Shown here: in pieces, positions 22,211 through 30,643 of the stretch | Position numbering within the stretch: the stretch's first letter is position 1 | Layout of the letters: each line of letters begins with the position of its first letter | Made by a program: the position numbers and the translations under genes | Virus record (IMG/VR): IMGVR_UViG_3300021425_000061 | Span: 1 to 44,039 of that record | From: a virus | DNA: 44,039 nt | Direction: 5' to 3' (one strand) | Notes under the pieces: model-generated | Databases searched by the model: none | What the model saw: only the letters and a program-made list of their open reading frames with translations | Told to the model about the DNA's origin: nothing

Positions 22211-22363
22211 TTAATCTAACTTCACAAACTCTTTGCAAAACGAAACCCTCTTGAGTTTCCTCTTGAGGGCTTGTCTCCTGGCTTTTGCCTGTCTGAGAGC
22301 TTGTGGTTTAAGTTTTCGTTTTTGTTCTTTTTTAGAGTGATGAATCCAGTTTGGAGTAGTCAT
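22211..22363 (-). CDS. Small highly basic protein (50 aa) coupled to gp46
   Basis: ATG 22361-22363 overlaps the gp46 stop as ATGA and opens a 50-codon frame that begins MTTPNWIHHSKKEQKRKLKP and continues with a run of Lys/Arg, Ala and Gln to KLD. About a third of the residues are Lys or Arg, as expected for a nucleic-acid-binding or ribosome-like tail. No family recognised. ATGA coupling and the codon run support a real gene, although chance is possible at this length. Confidence 0.55.
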   Translation of the reverse strand: MTTPNWIHHSKKEQKRKLKPQALRQAKARRQALKRKLKRVSFCKEFVKLD

Positions 22364-24090
22364 TGTTCTGTTGGAGTACCCTGCATCATACGGCTAAAAC
22401 CCTTGTCCTTGGTAAAGGATATGACGCTTTCAAATTTGTCCTCAAGTCCTCCCTTGTGTGAGATTACAAAGATGTTAGCGTCTTTAATAACAAATCTGAT
22501 AATTTTTAGGAATTCGTCTGTACCAAATCCATCCAAGGAACTATCAAAGACTTCATCCATGATGAGAAGATTAGTATTGACAGAGTTCTTGAACCTAGCG
22601 ACTTCCCTCCAGGTAAACAAGAGGGCTAGGTCTATTCTCATTTTCTCCCCTTCAGAAAAGGATGAGTAAGTAAAGTCTTCGTGAATCGGTGTTTCGATGG
22701 TTTCGTTGAACTCTTCATCTAACTTGAAGTTGATGTAGAAGTCCATCATTTGTAGGTACTTATTAACCTGTTGGTTGATAAGAGGAAGATACTTCTTGAT
22801 AATTTGAGATTTTACTCCACCGTCTTTGAGAAGACTATAAGTGAAGTCGTGGTAGGAAATACTCTCCTTTACCTCAACAAGTTTTTCGTATGTATTCTGA
22901 AGACTTTCTCTAAACTCTTCTAACTTTTCATGTTCAGTATTTCGGTTCTGTAACTGATTGGTAAGTGTTTGAATTTCAGATTCAAGTTGTCTAATTTGTT
23001 TTTGGCAACTATGGATCTGACTGTTGTTAGAAGTAATGCCATTAAGTAGCTTACTGATGTCTCCAGAAATAGAATTGAATTGGGACTCTCTCAACTCTTC
23101 CTCTTTAATTGCTCCGAGGAGTTGTTCATAACCCTCTTGCAACTCTTTAGCCTTATCTTGAGAAGTCCTAATTCTATTTACACGAAACGACTCCTCTATC
23201 TGTTGATCACAGGTAGGGCATACCGTATTATCGTTAAAAAACTTATGATCCTTAACTAATGTTGAAATTTTTTGAGAGATCTTACCTTTAATATTTCCAT
23301 ATTCCTTAAGTTTCTCCTTATGTCCATCAAACTTCAAGAGACTGGATTTGAGAGTCTCAATCTCTGAGTTCAGATCACTGTTCCTATTCATATAGGAGTT
23401 CTCTTCAGTAAGAAGAGTAGCAATCTTTTCTTCCTTATAAGTAATATCTTGCTGACTCTTTGTCTCTAACTGTTGAATAAAGTTTTTCTGCATTTCAACT
23501 TTATCTTTAAGTGATTGTCTCTTCAACTCAAAGGTTCTTGATTCTTCTTTCAGACTACGAATCTTTTCCTTAAGGAGGACACTCATAGAGGAGAAGATCT
23601 TGATATCCAGAAGGTCCTCTACGACCTCTCTACGGGACCCCTGAGGGAGTTGCATGAAGGGAACGAAGGAACTACTACCCAAGATAACAATCTGAGTAAA
23701 TGACTTATAGTTCATCTTCAGAACATTCTGTTCCAACCACTTCTGTTGGTCAATCGCAGAGTGTTGTTGATCCAAGAGTTCTCCGTCTCTGTAGATCTTA
23801 AAGATATTCGGTTTTATTCCCCTTTCAACCTTCCACTGAGTCCCATTGACACTAAACTCAATGTCAACAAAACAGTTCTTTTCATTGGTGGTATTGATGA
23901 GTTGAGCTTTGTTAATCTTACGGAATGCTTTACCGTAAAGAACAAAGGTCAATGCATCAAGAACTGTAGATTTACCAGCACCATTTGACCCAATGATTAG
24001 GGTGGTGTTGTGGTTATTAAGATTGAGTTTCGTCGGTTGATTCCCCGTAGACAGAAAGTTCTTCCAGGAAATATTCTCAAAGATAATCAC
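22360..24090 (-). CDS. gp46: Recombination nuclease subunit gp46 (Rad50/SbcC-like)
   Basis: The 576-aa protein is an SMC-like ATPase: Walker A GSNGAGKST at residues 34-42, a coiled-coil rich region 170-470 split by a zinc hook CPTC at 291-294, an ABC signature in SSFSEGEKMRI near 476, and Walker B LLIMDEVFDS near 508. With gp47 it forms the phage Mre11-Rad50 complex that resects DNA ends for recombination-dependent replication and helps degrade host DNA. The start is GTG (24088-24090), overlapping the DUF3110-like gene by 14 bases. Confidence 0.95.
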   Translation of the reverse strand: MIIFENISWKNFLSTGNQPTKLNLNNHNTTLIIGSNGAGKSTVLDALTFVLYGKAFRKINKAQLINTTNEKNCFVDIEFSVNGTQWKVERGIKPNIFKIYRDGELLDQQHSAIDQQKWLEQNVLKMNYKSFTQIVILGSSSFVPFMQLPQGSRREVVEDLLDIKIFSSMSVLLKEKIRSLKEESRTFELKRQSLKDKVEMQKNFIQQLETKSQQDITYKEEKIATLLTEENSYMNRNSDLNSEIETLKSSLLKFDGHKEKLKEYGNIKGKISQKISTLVKDHKFFNDNTVCPTCDQQIEESFRVNRIRTSQDKAKELQEGYEQLLGAIKEEELRESQFNSISGDISKLLNGITSNNSQIHSCQKQIRQLESEIQTLTNQLQNRNTEHEKLEEFRESLQNTYEKLVEVKESISYHDFTYSLLKDGGVKSQIIKKYLPLINQQVNKYLQMMDFYINFKLDEEFNETIETPIHEDFTYSSFSEGEKMRIDLALLFTWREVARFKNSVNTNLLIMDEVFDSSLDGFGTDEFLKIIRFVIKDANIFVISHKGGLEDKFESVISFTKDKGFSRMMQGTPTEQ

Positions 24091-24349
24091 TAGCGTTGTC
24101 GGGAGGAATTACAATGTCATTTGGGGTAATAATCGTATACCTGTGATCGTGCATTTCACAGGTCTTGATCATAATTTCGTCTTCTATTTCTAACACATGC
24201 ATCTCAGGGTAGTCAAGCTCTTCCAGTTGCAAGGCATATCTTGTAGCGTCATCTTCATCTTGGAAGATATAAAGGACCTGTTCTCCGTCCTCATCTACTA
24301 CTGAATATGCTCCATCTTTTTCGTGTCCTGCAACTGTAATAATAAACAT
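24077..24349 (-). CDS. DUF3110-like protein between gp47 and gp46
   Basis: The 90-aa protein contains GAYSVVDEDGEQVLYIFQDE and DDATRYALQLEELDYPEM, which match the DUF3110 domain of cyanobacteria and plastids (F-x-DEDDATRYA-x-x-LE pattern). The function of DUF3110 is unknown. Its cyanobacterial character supports a cyanobacterial host. The ATG overlaps the gp47 stop as TAATG, and its end overlaps the gp46 GTG, so it is inserted between the two subunits of the resection complex. Confidence 0.72.
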   Translation of the reverse strand: MFIITVAGHEKDGAYSVVDEDGEQVLYIFQDEDDATRYALQLEELDYPEMHVLEIEDEIMIKTCEMHDHRYTIITPNDIVIPPDNASDYL

Positions 24350-25401
24350 TAGATTAGTTCACATGCTTCCTGATAGACATCTCTGATTACTTTTTGGATC
24401 TTAGATTTATCTAGACTGACTTCAGATTCTTCAATATATCTATTCAGGATAGAAAGGGTGTCTTCTGTCTCAATATCTACCAGAGTGTCTTCATTACCAT
24501 ACCATCCACCAAACTCAAAGTTCTCAACAATCTTTAAGTCAGCAACACCCACACTATAAAGTTTATCAATAAACTTTTCAAACTGTTTGACATCACTCTT
24601 TTGTTTGACAACGACCTTGACAATCATGTCTTTGTAAGGAGTGGCATCAAACATCTGATAATCACTGTCCTCATAGTAGATGTTATGAAACAGTCTATAA
24701 GGATTGTTTACATGCGTATGTTCAAGAGTTTCCAGATCGAGTATCGTAAATCCACGATCATCTCTAACATCTGTCCAAAACATTTCGTATGGATTTCCGA
24801 CGTAAAAGACTCTTCCGTCATTCGATCGAGTGTGGTAGTGACCGCTGAAGACCTTGGTGAACTTTGAATATAACTCGCTCTCATGACCATGATCCATGAC
24901 GATTTGTCGATTAACTCTAAATCCGTTGAGCTCAAGGTGCCCCATCGCGAACGGGCAGTCTGTCTTTTTAATAAGTTGGAGAGTTTCTTTTTCATTATCT
25001 TCACAAATCCAGGGGATGAACAGAATACCTAGTCCATCAATATTTACCTCAGTTGCTTTTGAATAGGGAATGACATTATCATACTCTGTGAGTAGAAGTT
25101 CTACAGAGTTAATCTCATTACTATTCTTATAGTATGCGTCATGATTACCAACAATCAGGTGCATCTTGATTCCTGCTTCTTTGAGAGGGTCAAATACCAC
25201 TCTCTTTGCCCACTGAAGAGATTTGAATTCAATACCTCTACGGCTGTCAAACGCATCCCCTAAGTGGATTACGGTATCGATACCTTCTTTCTTCAGTGTA
25301 GGGAAAAAGACATCACGATAGAACTTTTCAAAATAATCGTGGAAGAGTTTAGATCCCTTCCTAGCACCATAGTGAGTGTCGGTTATGACGGCAACCTTCA
25401 T
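24349..25401 (-). CDS. gp47: Recombination nuclease subunit gp47 (Mre11/SbcD-like)
   Basis: The 350-aa protein has the metallophosphoesterase motifs of Mre11: DTHYG at residues 8-12, HLGDAFD at 46-52 (Asp49), GNHDA at 85-89 and GHYHTR near 188-193. It is the nuclease partner of gp46 in end resection. The ATG overlaps the gp55 stop as ATGA. Confidence 0.95.
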   Translation of the reverse strand: MKVAVITDTHYGARKGSKLFHDYFEKFYRDVFFPTLKKEGIDTVIHLGDAFDSRRGIEFKSLQWAKRVVFDPLKEAGIKMHLIVGNHDAYYKNSNEINSVELLLTEYDNVIPYSKATEVNIDGLGILFIPWICEDNEKETLQLIKKTDCPFAMGHLELNGFRVNRQIVMDHGHESELYSKFTKVFSGHYHTRSNDGRVFYVGNPYEMFWTDVRDDRGFTILDLETLEHTHVNNPYRLFHNIYYEDSDYQMFDATPYKDMIVKVVVKQKSDVKQFEKFIDKLYSVGVADLKIVENFEFGGWYGNEDTLVDIETEDTLSILNRYIEESEVSLDKSKIQKVIRDVYQEACELI

Positions 25402-25877
25402 TGATAACGGAGTTTGATGTGAACGGCATCTTTGATAGAATTGTAGTCACTATAGTTACCACTGTCAAGTTCGTTTGCGTCGAAGACCTCATCGAAGTTA
25501 GTCTTCTCCAGGATCTTATTCTTGATCTCCAGTTGCTTCTTCTCCTGTTGAATACGTCTCAGGAAAGCATAATAGATGATTTGAGTGAAGTAAGCGAATG
25601 GGTTCTTGGACTTCTCAGGGTTAAAGTTATGAACGTATCTTACACAGTTTTCAATACCATCACAAATCATATCATCTTTGAACATATAGTTCACAAAGTT
25701 GGGTTTATATGATAAATGATTTGCAATCTTTAAAAAACACTCACCAATATATCTTGGAATCTGTGGTTTTGGTTTATCGTTGAGTTTTGCTCGTTCTACC
25801 TCTGCAAAGTAGTTCTCTAAAGCATTCAGAAACTCTTTGTTATTAACATAGTGTTCCGACTTTTTAGGTCTTGCCAT
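25398..25877 (-). CDS. gp55: Late transcription sigma factor gp55
   Basis: The 159-aa protein starts at ATG 25875-25877 (MARPKKSEHYVNNKEF); nine codons of open frame upstream lack a ribosome site. It contains a sigma region 2-like stretch: KMANHLSYKPNF-type helices, then NFNPEKSKNPFAYFTQIIYYAFLRRI, typical of T4 gp55. It directs host RNA polymerase to TATAAATA promoters, which occur before structural genes in this window. It has its own sigma-70 promoter with an inverted repeat over the -10. Confidence 0.93.
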   Translation of the reverse strand: MARPKKSEHYVNNKEFLNALENYFAEVERAKLNDKPKPQIPRYIGECFLKIANHLSYKPNFVNYMFKDDMICDGIENCVRYVHNFNPEKSKNPFAYFTQIIYYAFLRRIQQEKKQLEIKNKILEKTNFDEVFDANELDSGNYSDYNSIKDAVHIKLRYQ

Positions 25878-25919
25878 AGTTCCATAATTGTGATTGACAG
25901 CCATATAACATAGTTTTTA

Positions 25920-25937
25920 CTGATATTATTATATCAG
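25920..25937 (-). promoter_or_regulatory. Inverted-repeat operator candidate over the gp55 -10 box
   Basis: CTGATAT-AATA-ATATCAG is a perfect 7-bp inverted repeat with the TATAAT box inside. Its arms resemble those at the ParB-like promoter (13111-13132). Confidence 0.55.
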
Positions 25938-25956
25938 AATCATAAAGAGTTGACAA
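25928..25956 (-). promoter_or_regulatory. gp55: Sigma-70 promoter of gp55
   Basis: The minus strand has TTGTCA (25951-25956), exactly 17 bases, TATAAT (25928-25933). A start near 25921 leaves a leader of about 44 bases. It would drive gp55-gp47-DUF3110-gp46. Confidence 0.8.
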
Positions 25957-26004
25957 TACCTTGAAATCCATATAGACTAGGTTTGTCCAGGATGAAAGGG
26001 AACC

Positions 26005-26397
26005 TTAGCTGTTATTAAAGAGTTTCTCTAAAACCTCTTTGGCTTCATGGACAGAAGATAGGTAACCCATCTTTCTATCTAGCTTAGAATAATTTGTTTT
26101 GTTTATCTTACGAACAAAGTCTTGATAATATACAATCATTTCGATACTATTTGACTCAGACATCGTCATGACTTCATCCATGTTCAAGATGTACATGTCG
26201 TCATCAGATGTCTTTATCCAGGGTTCCATCTTGTAACCTTGGAATTTACCTCTTACTGTTAATTCTTCTACAATAATTGGATTAGACAGAATCAATAATG
26301 TTCTGTCATCTTCTTCACAGGGTGCTACTTTAGAAAAGATCTCTTCTCCTGATCTGAGTTTAATTGTTGCGTAAAAGTCATCTCCTATTTCGTTCAT
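26005..26397 (-). CDS. Sm-like (Lsm-type) protein, paralogue 4
   Basis: The 130-aa protein begins MNEIGDDFYATIKLRSGEEI, with FSKVAPCEEDDRTLLI and later strands, DDDMYILNMDEVMTM, and a C-terminal helix ending in VHEAKEVLEKL. The LRSGEEIF strand and the closing-strand plus helix plan match the other three Sm-like proteins. AAGGAG lies 6 bases upstream of ATG 26395-26397. It follows uvsW with an 11-base gap, so it is likely late-expressed with uvsW, unlike its three early paralogues. Confidence 0.66.
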   Translation of the reverse strand: MNEIGDDFYATIKLRSGEEIFSKVAPCEEDDRTLLILSNPIIVEELTVRGKFQGYKMEPWIKTSDDDMYILNMDEVMTMSESNSIEMIVYYQDFVRKINKTNYSKLDRKMGYLSSVHEAKEVLEKLFNNS

Positions 26398-26408
26398 ACA
26401 CTACTCCT

Positions 26409-27872
26409 TTAGTCTTTAAGATTGATTGATATAATCTCATAATTGAATTGTTCTTGAACATATATTTTCACTCTTTCAATGAAATGGTTCAGAGTATAAT
26501 TCTTTCTTGAACCCATGGTTGCATCATCTGCAATATCATAGAGTTTAGCCTTGACTTTATCTTTGCCTTTACGAAGGACTCTACCAATAGACTGTAGATT
26601 ACGAATCCTAGACTTTGATGGAGAGGCAAATATTACGTTGTGAAGGTTCTTGATGTTGATGCCTGTACTGAAAGTTCCAAAGGATGCGACAATAATAGCG
26701 TCTTTTTCTTCCTCTGTAATCTTTCTGACTTCTTCTCTATCTTCAGCATCCACACCACCATGGATGAAGAAAACTTTTCTACCGTCTGATACTTTTTTAT
26801 TTATTAGTTCAAAAAGTATAGCTCCATGTGTCTCTACTCTGGTATAGAGAACAAGAGTGTTACCCTTCAGATCAACTGACAGATTAGATATAAATTTATT
26901 TCGATTTTCATGAGAGATTAGATACTTAATCTCATCCTCATATGTATCAAACTTCTGAGGACGATGTTTCAGGACCAAACATTGGATGTCAAGTTTAGCT
27001 AGGTGACCTTCATCAATAAGTTTCTTAGTTCCTGTGACTTTGTATGACGGTCCAAACAGTCCCTCTAAGACCCATTTATGGGTCTGTGTACCGTCTAAAG
27101 TTCCTGTGAACCCATATCTATACTTTGCGTGATGACACTTGTCCATAATCCCTATCAGAGACTTACTCTTAAACAAGTGAGCTTCATCACCAATAATGAC
27201 ATCATAATCCTCAAAGAAGATTCTATCCATTTGATAGACTGACTGCCAGGTTGTGATGGTTACCTCATTAGTATTCACTCTCTCACGACCTGCATAGATT
27301 CTATGACAGTGATTCTCAGCATCCCATCCATAGTCTTGGAAGTCTTTAAACATCTGTTCCACTAGTGATGTGGTGGGGACCACAAGTAGAACCTTCCTAT
27401 TCATCCCAACATGAAATCTTACAACAGAGTAAATCATGAATGACTTACCTGATGCAGTTGGACTAATCAGTAACTTACGATTATATCTCAGAGCATCATG
27501 AACTGCATCAACCTGATAATCTCTTGGTTTAATTGATGTAATAGAACCCATGTAGTCCTTCACACCCTCTTTGCAGATCATTTCATTGACTTCAAAGGGA
27601 AGTCCATAAAACTTATTTTCTATAAATTCAAAACTATATCCTGCCTTCTCACAGAACGCAACAACTTTATCAAGCAGACCAACATAGATCCTCTTTGTTC
27701 TCATATCGAACAAATGAATTTCTCCGTTCCAATGCCTCCTCCGATATTGAGGCATGAACTTCATATTTGGAACTTCAAAGGTAAATTTATCTCTGAGTTC
27801 GTATTCGATGTGTGGTTCCGTAGAGATTTTAAGATAAACTTCGTTTATCTTCTCTATGGTCAAATCAGCCAT
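26409..27872 (-). CDS. uvsW: UvsW DNA/RNA helicase
   Basis: The 487-aa protein starts at ATG 27870-27872 (MADLTIEKINEVYLKI); a GTG five codons upstream is possible. Residues 1-100 form the UvsW N-terminal domain. The SF2 helicase core has Walker A SPTASGKS at 137-144, the DEAH box in IIGDEAHLF, GFTGTLDGT and QSIGRVLRKG (motif VI). UvsW unwinds R-loops and branched DNA and switches replication from origin to recombination mode. The AATAAATA late-type promoter and start hairpin suggest late control, as in T4. Confidence 0.94.
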   Translation of the reverse strand: MADLTIEKINEVYLKISTEPHIEYELRDKFTFEVPNMKFMPQYRRRHWNGEIHLFDMRTKRIYVGLLDKVVAFCEKAGYSFEFIENKFYGLPFEVNEMICKEGVKDYMGSITSIKPRDYQVDAVHDALRYNRKLLISPTASGKSFMIYSVVRFHVGMNRKVLLVVPTTSLVEQMFKDFQDYGWDAENHCHRIYAGRERVNTNEVTITTWQSVYQMDRIFFEDYDVIIGDEAHLFKSKSLIGIMDKCHHAKYRYGFTGTLDGTQTHKWVLEGLFGPSYKVTGTKKLIDEGHLAKLDIQCLVLKHRPQKFDTYEDEIKYLISHENRNKFISNLSVDLKGNTLVLYTRVETHGAILFELINKKVSDGRKVFFIHGGVDAEDREEVRKITEEEKDAIIVASFGTFSTGINIKNLHNVIFASPSKSRIRNLQSIGRVLRKGKDKVKAKLYDIADDATMGSRKNYTLNHFIERVKIYVQEQFNYEIISINLKD

Positions 27873-27895
27873 ACCTATAGGGTTCACCTATAGGT
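27873..27895 (-). promoter_or_regulatory. Start-site hairpin of uvsW
   Basis: ACCTATAGG-TGAAC-CCTATAGGT is a 9-bp inverted repeat with a 5-base loop, ending one base before the uvsW ATG and covering the alternative GTG. CCTATAGG is itself a palindrome, so it may also be a protein-binding site. Confidence 0.6.
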
Positions 27896-27902
27896 ATTTA
27901 TT
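27895..27902 (-). promoter_or_regulatory. T4-type late promoter before uvsW (AATAAATA)
   Basis: The minus strand reads AATAAATA, one base from TATAAATA, 23-30 bases before the uvsW ATG. It overlaps the stop of the upstream 60-aa gene and the outer base of the start hairpin. T4 uvsW is a late gene. Confidence 0.55.
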
Positions 27903-28083
27903 AGAGGTTATTAAACTGATAATCCAAAATTATCTTATAAAAGTTATCTCTCATCATCTTTATATCTTCTTGTTCATCTGGGTGACCTCCTGGCCATCTC
28001 TCATAATGAAAAGAAAGAGATTCATGTATCATTTTGATACCCTGTATGGGTAATTCTATACTGTAATATTCTTCTTCGTTCAT
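27901..28083 (-). CDS. Small acidic hypothetical protein (60 aa)
   Basis: The protein begins MNEEEYYSIELPIQGIKMIH and continues with ESLSFHYERWPGGHPDEQED, mostly helical with a Trp-Pro-Gly-Gly turn. It is ATGA-coupled to uvsY. A short ORF between uvsY and uvsW is common in cyanophages from memory. No function is known to me. Confidence 0.68.
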   Translation of the reverse strand: MNEEEYYSIELPIQGIKMIHESLSFHYERWPGGHPDEQEDIKMMRDNFYKIILDYQFNNL

Positions 28084-28514
28084 CCTAGTCCTGAACTAAA
28101 CCGCATGAATTCAATCGCGTTCTTGATTTGATATGTGCGATTAGAAATCTGTTTGAGTATCTCTTCAAGATACTTCAACATCGTATCATAATAATCAATC
28201 TTCAAAGAAGAATTAGAAAGTTTCTCATCAGCATCAAGATACTTTTGCATTGTATCTTTGTCTCGAATCTTCTTTGGAAAAGGATTCTTCGCATAAACAT
28301 CAGGGTCAGCTTTACCAGAAAAGTATTCGTAACGTTCGTGTCTGATGTTCTTTCTTTGTTGTTCTGCTTTCTTTCTGAGAAGAATCAAATTATTGTATAA
28401 GTCATAATATTTTGCATGAAGCACGGGTATATTCAATGATTCAGTGTGTAAATTATCAGGATCAATTTTTGAATCCTGTTCCCACATTTTCTGAATCTGG
28501 GGTAGGTCAATCAT
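28080..28514 (-). CDS. uvsY: UvsY recombination mediator
   Basis: The 144-aa protein starts at ATG 28512-28514, TAATG-coupled to the upstream gene; three extra codons exist upstream. It has the UvsY pattern MIDLPQIQKMWEQDSKID, a long basic central helical region (KKAEQQRKNIRHERYEY), and a C-terminal helix EILKQISNRTYQIKNAIEF. It loads UvsX onto gp32-covered ssDNA. Confidence 0.9.
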   Translation of the reverse strand: MIDLPQIQKMWEQDSKIDPDNLHTESLNIPVLHAKYYDLYNNLILLRKKAEQQRKNIRHERYEYFSGKADPDVYAKNPFPKKIRDKDTMQKYLDADEKLSNSSLKIDYYDTMLKYLEEILKQISNRTYQIKNAIEFMRFSSGLG

Positions 28515-29095
28515 TAGCAACAACCGCCAGCACCTGGCTCAATAGTGTAAATAGAATACTTAAATGATACCTGACATGTCAAGACCTCAGCTTCAGGCAT
28601 CTGTGCATTAAATTCAAGAGGACTTAAGTAGTATGGAAACACATCTTTAAACATTACTCTAAATGCAGGTTGTGACTGATTGTTATAGATTGTCAGAGTG
28701 GCATCAGAATAGATGCTGAGACCAACAGTGTCAACTGTAGCATCATCTTGTAAGTCATAAATTTGTTGAATATCCTCAGGGAAACCAAGACCCCTCATCC
28801 ACTTGTCAATTTCCAAGTAGTTTTGAAGTCCTTCATCAACCATGAAAGTTAAAGTAAGATCTTCAAATGACAAAATCTCACCAGGTCTTGGAATTTCCTT
28901 CAGATAGGTGGGTTGAGCGGCAACACCCAAAGTAAATCCTGGTACGTTAATTGTACTACCAAAGAAACCCACTGTTGGGGATCTTTCGATAGTAAAACCA
29001 AAACTATTTGGAACCAGAAAACTTCTGTTTTCTAATTGAGAGGCAGGGATAGCTTTTTTTGTGGGATCTCTGTCTTGTCTTTTTCTTGTCGCCAT
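28514..29095 (-). CDS. Putative tail tube/tail completion (gp3-like) protein
   Basis: The 193-aa protein starts at ATG 29093-29095; a TTG just before is possible. It has NSFGFTIERSPTVGFFGS, then NVPGFTLGVAAQPT, EILSFEDLTLTFMVDE, and KWMRGLGFPED, a beta-rich pattern typical of tail-tube-fold proteins and of cyanophage proteins labelled gp3 (tail completion and sheath stabiliser). It ends GAGGCC. It lies between gp23 and uvsY with its own late promoter. I am unsure between gp3 and another tail protein. Confidence 0.62.
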   Translation of the reverse strand: MATRKRQDRDPTKKAIPASQLENRSFLVPNSFGFTIERSPTVGFFGSTINVPGFTLGVAAQPTYLKEIPRPGEILSFEDLTLTFMVDEGLQNYLEIDKWMRGLGFPEDIQQIYDLQDDATVDTVGLSIYSDATLTIYNNQSQPAFRVMFKDVFPYYLSPLEFNAQMPEAEVLTCQVSFKYSIYTIEPGAGGCC

Positions 29096-29116
29096 CAATC
29101 GGGACTCATTTTTTAG

Positions 29117-29124
29117 TATTTATC
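29117..29124 (-). promoter_or_regulatory. Late promoter (GATAAATA) before the tail protein
   Basis: The minus strand reads GATAAATA, one base from the TATAAATA consensus, 22-29 bases before the ATG at 29095 and just after the gp23 terminator. Confidence 0.6.
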
Positions 29125-29133
29125 AGTAGGCAT

Positions 29134-29160
29134 AAAAAAAGACCTCCCGAAGGAGGTCTT
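29134..29160 (-). terminator. Strong rho-independent terminator after gp23
   Basis: The minus strand has AAGACCTCC-TTCG-GGAGGTCTT, a 9-bp stem with a stable TTCG tetraloop, running into T7 (29140-29134). It lies 17 bases after the gp23 stop and precedes a late promoter by about 10 bases. Its 3' end TTTTTTTATGC matches those of the hsp20 and regA terminators. Confidence 0.9.
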
Positions 29161-29176
29161 GGAATGATGTGATGGA

Positions 29177-30601
29177 TCACATGAGGTTCTTAACAGCAAC
29201 TCTTCTGTAGTAGCGGTTAGAGTTAACACGGAGTCTTCCGAGTCCTTGGTCGAGACCTTCAGCGAATGGGTTAGCAACAATCCCGTAACGGGTCTTGAAG
29301 CCAATTTTTGGCTGGAAGGAGTTCTCACCGACGGCACGAACCATCTGGAGAGGAACATAAGGACAATAGAACAGACCAGCGTCATAAGGTGAAGAACCCT
29401 TATAACCAACAACATAGTACTGGTTACCGTTAGCTGCGTTACCTGAAGTCAGGTTAGCCGAATATGGGTCGATGTATACACGGAACTTACCGTTAATCGT
29501 ACCAGCGAAGGTGTTACCTGTGTCGTCAACGTTGAGGTTAGAGTTCAGGGCTGGGGTGTAATCCAGGATACCAGCCATGGTCAGAGCGGAAGCAACGTCT
29601 GCGGAACACAGAATCATGTTGCCCTTTCCTCTACGAGTTCTTTGTGCGATCGCGTTAGCGTCACGCTCGATTTGGAACAGGAGACCCTTGAACTTCTCAA
29701 CAGACCAACGACCATTTGAATCAACGTCAAGGTCGAATACACCAGCGGTAGCGGTGTTAGCGACGGCGCCTTGTTCAGCGGTCTTGTAGATGGTTCTGAT
29801 GACTTCACGGTTGATCTCAGCCAGAATTTCGGTTGAGAGGATGTTAGCCAGTTCGGCTTCAGCGTTCAGACCGTGAATAGCCTTGAGATCCTGAGCGAGT
29901 TCCAGTGAGTACTCAGCTTTCAGGGCTCTTGACTTGGCGGTTACAGTAACTTTCTCAATCGAGAAAGCCATCTGGTTGAAGGCGTTATCAGCGGCTCCAT
30001 CAAGTGCTTCAGCTTCGTCTGTACGCATTCCCTGACCGACGTTATATGCGGTTGAGGAAGCGGTTCCAACAGGGTTCAGAACAGCTGGGTTATTACCAGT
30101 CTGAGAGGTAGTACCAATACCAGCAAGAGGATCGGTCTGACCACCAGTCAAGTCGAATCCAGCGTCTTGTCCAGAATATGCGGTATCTACTTCGTCGAAG
30201 AAGGTTTCGGAACCAGACTGGTTCTCGTAACGGCTTCTCATTGCGAAGATGAGTCCAGTAGGACCACTCATTGGTTGAACACCAGCCAGGTCATAAGCGA
30301 CCAGGTTAGGCATTGCGCGTCTGATCAGGGAGATCAGAACAGGGTCGAAACCAGCAACAGGACCAGCATCGGTTGCGTTAGCTGAGAATCCAGCTGAGGA
30401 AGCACCACTGTTGGTGTTCATGTTGGGGGTTTCCATCAGGTTGATACCTGATGAGAATGCTGCTTCCTCTTTGAGGAATCTCTCTTGGTTTTCCAGCAGG
30501 ACTGCGGTTACAGCACGACGATGAGAATCTTGGATTGAATCGAGACCTTCATAGTCGAGAAGTGGTGCCCACTTTTCCTGCAATCTTTCGGACTGAAACA
30601 T
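29177..30601 (-). CDS. gp23: Major capsid protein gp23
   Basis: The 474-aa protein is the T4-type HK97-fold capsid protein: MFQSERLQEKWAPLLDYEGL at the N-terminus, a Gly/Asn-rich linker near 60-75, LISLIRRAMPNLVAYDLAGVQPMSGPTG-type core, and VVGYKGSSPYDAGLFYCPYVPLQ near the C-terminus. LME at residues 55-57 fits the (L/I)-x-E cleavage consensus of protease gp21, so residues 1-57 are probably removed during head maturation. A strong terminator follows. It has the higher GC content and regular codon use of a highly expressed gene. Confidence 0.96.
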   Translation of the reverse strand: MFQSERLQEKWAPLLDYEGLDSIQDSHRRAVTAVLLENQERFLKEEAAFSSGINLMETPNMNTNSGASSAGFSANATDAGPVAGFDPVLISLIRRAMPNLVAYDLAGVQPMSGPTGLIFAMRSRYENQSGSETFFDEVDTAYSGQDAGFDLTGGQTDPLAGIGTTSQTGNNPAVLNPVGTASSTAYNVGQGMRTDEAEALDGAADNAFNQMAFSIEKVTVTAKSRALKAEYSLELAQDLKAIHGLNAEAELANILSTEILAEINREVIRTIYKTAEQGAVANTATAGVFDLDVDSNGRWSVEKFKGLLFQIERDANAIAQRTRRGKGNMILCSADVASALTMAGILDYTPALNSNLNVDDTGNTFAGTINGKFRVYIDPYSANLTSGNAANGNQYYVVGYKGSSPYDAGLFYCPYVPLQMVRAVGENSFQPKIGFKTRYGIVANPFAEGLDQGLGRLRVNSNRYYRRVAVKNLM

Positions 30602-30643
30602 TGCTTTTTACCTATTAGTTAAATGTTTGAATTAATGTTAAAT

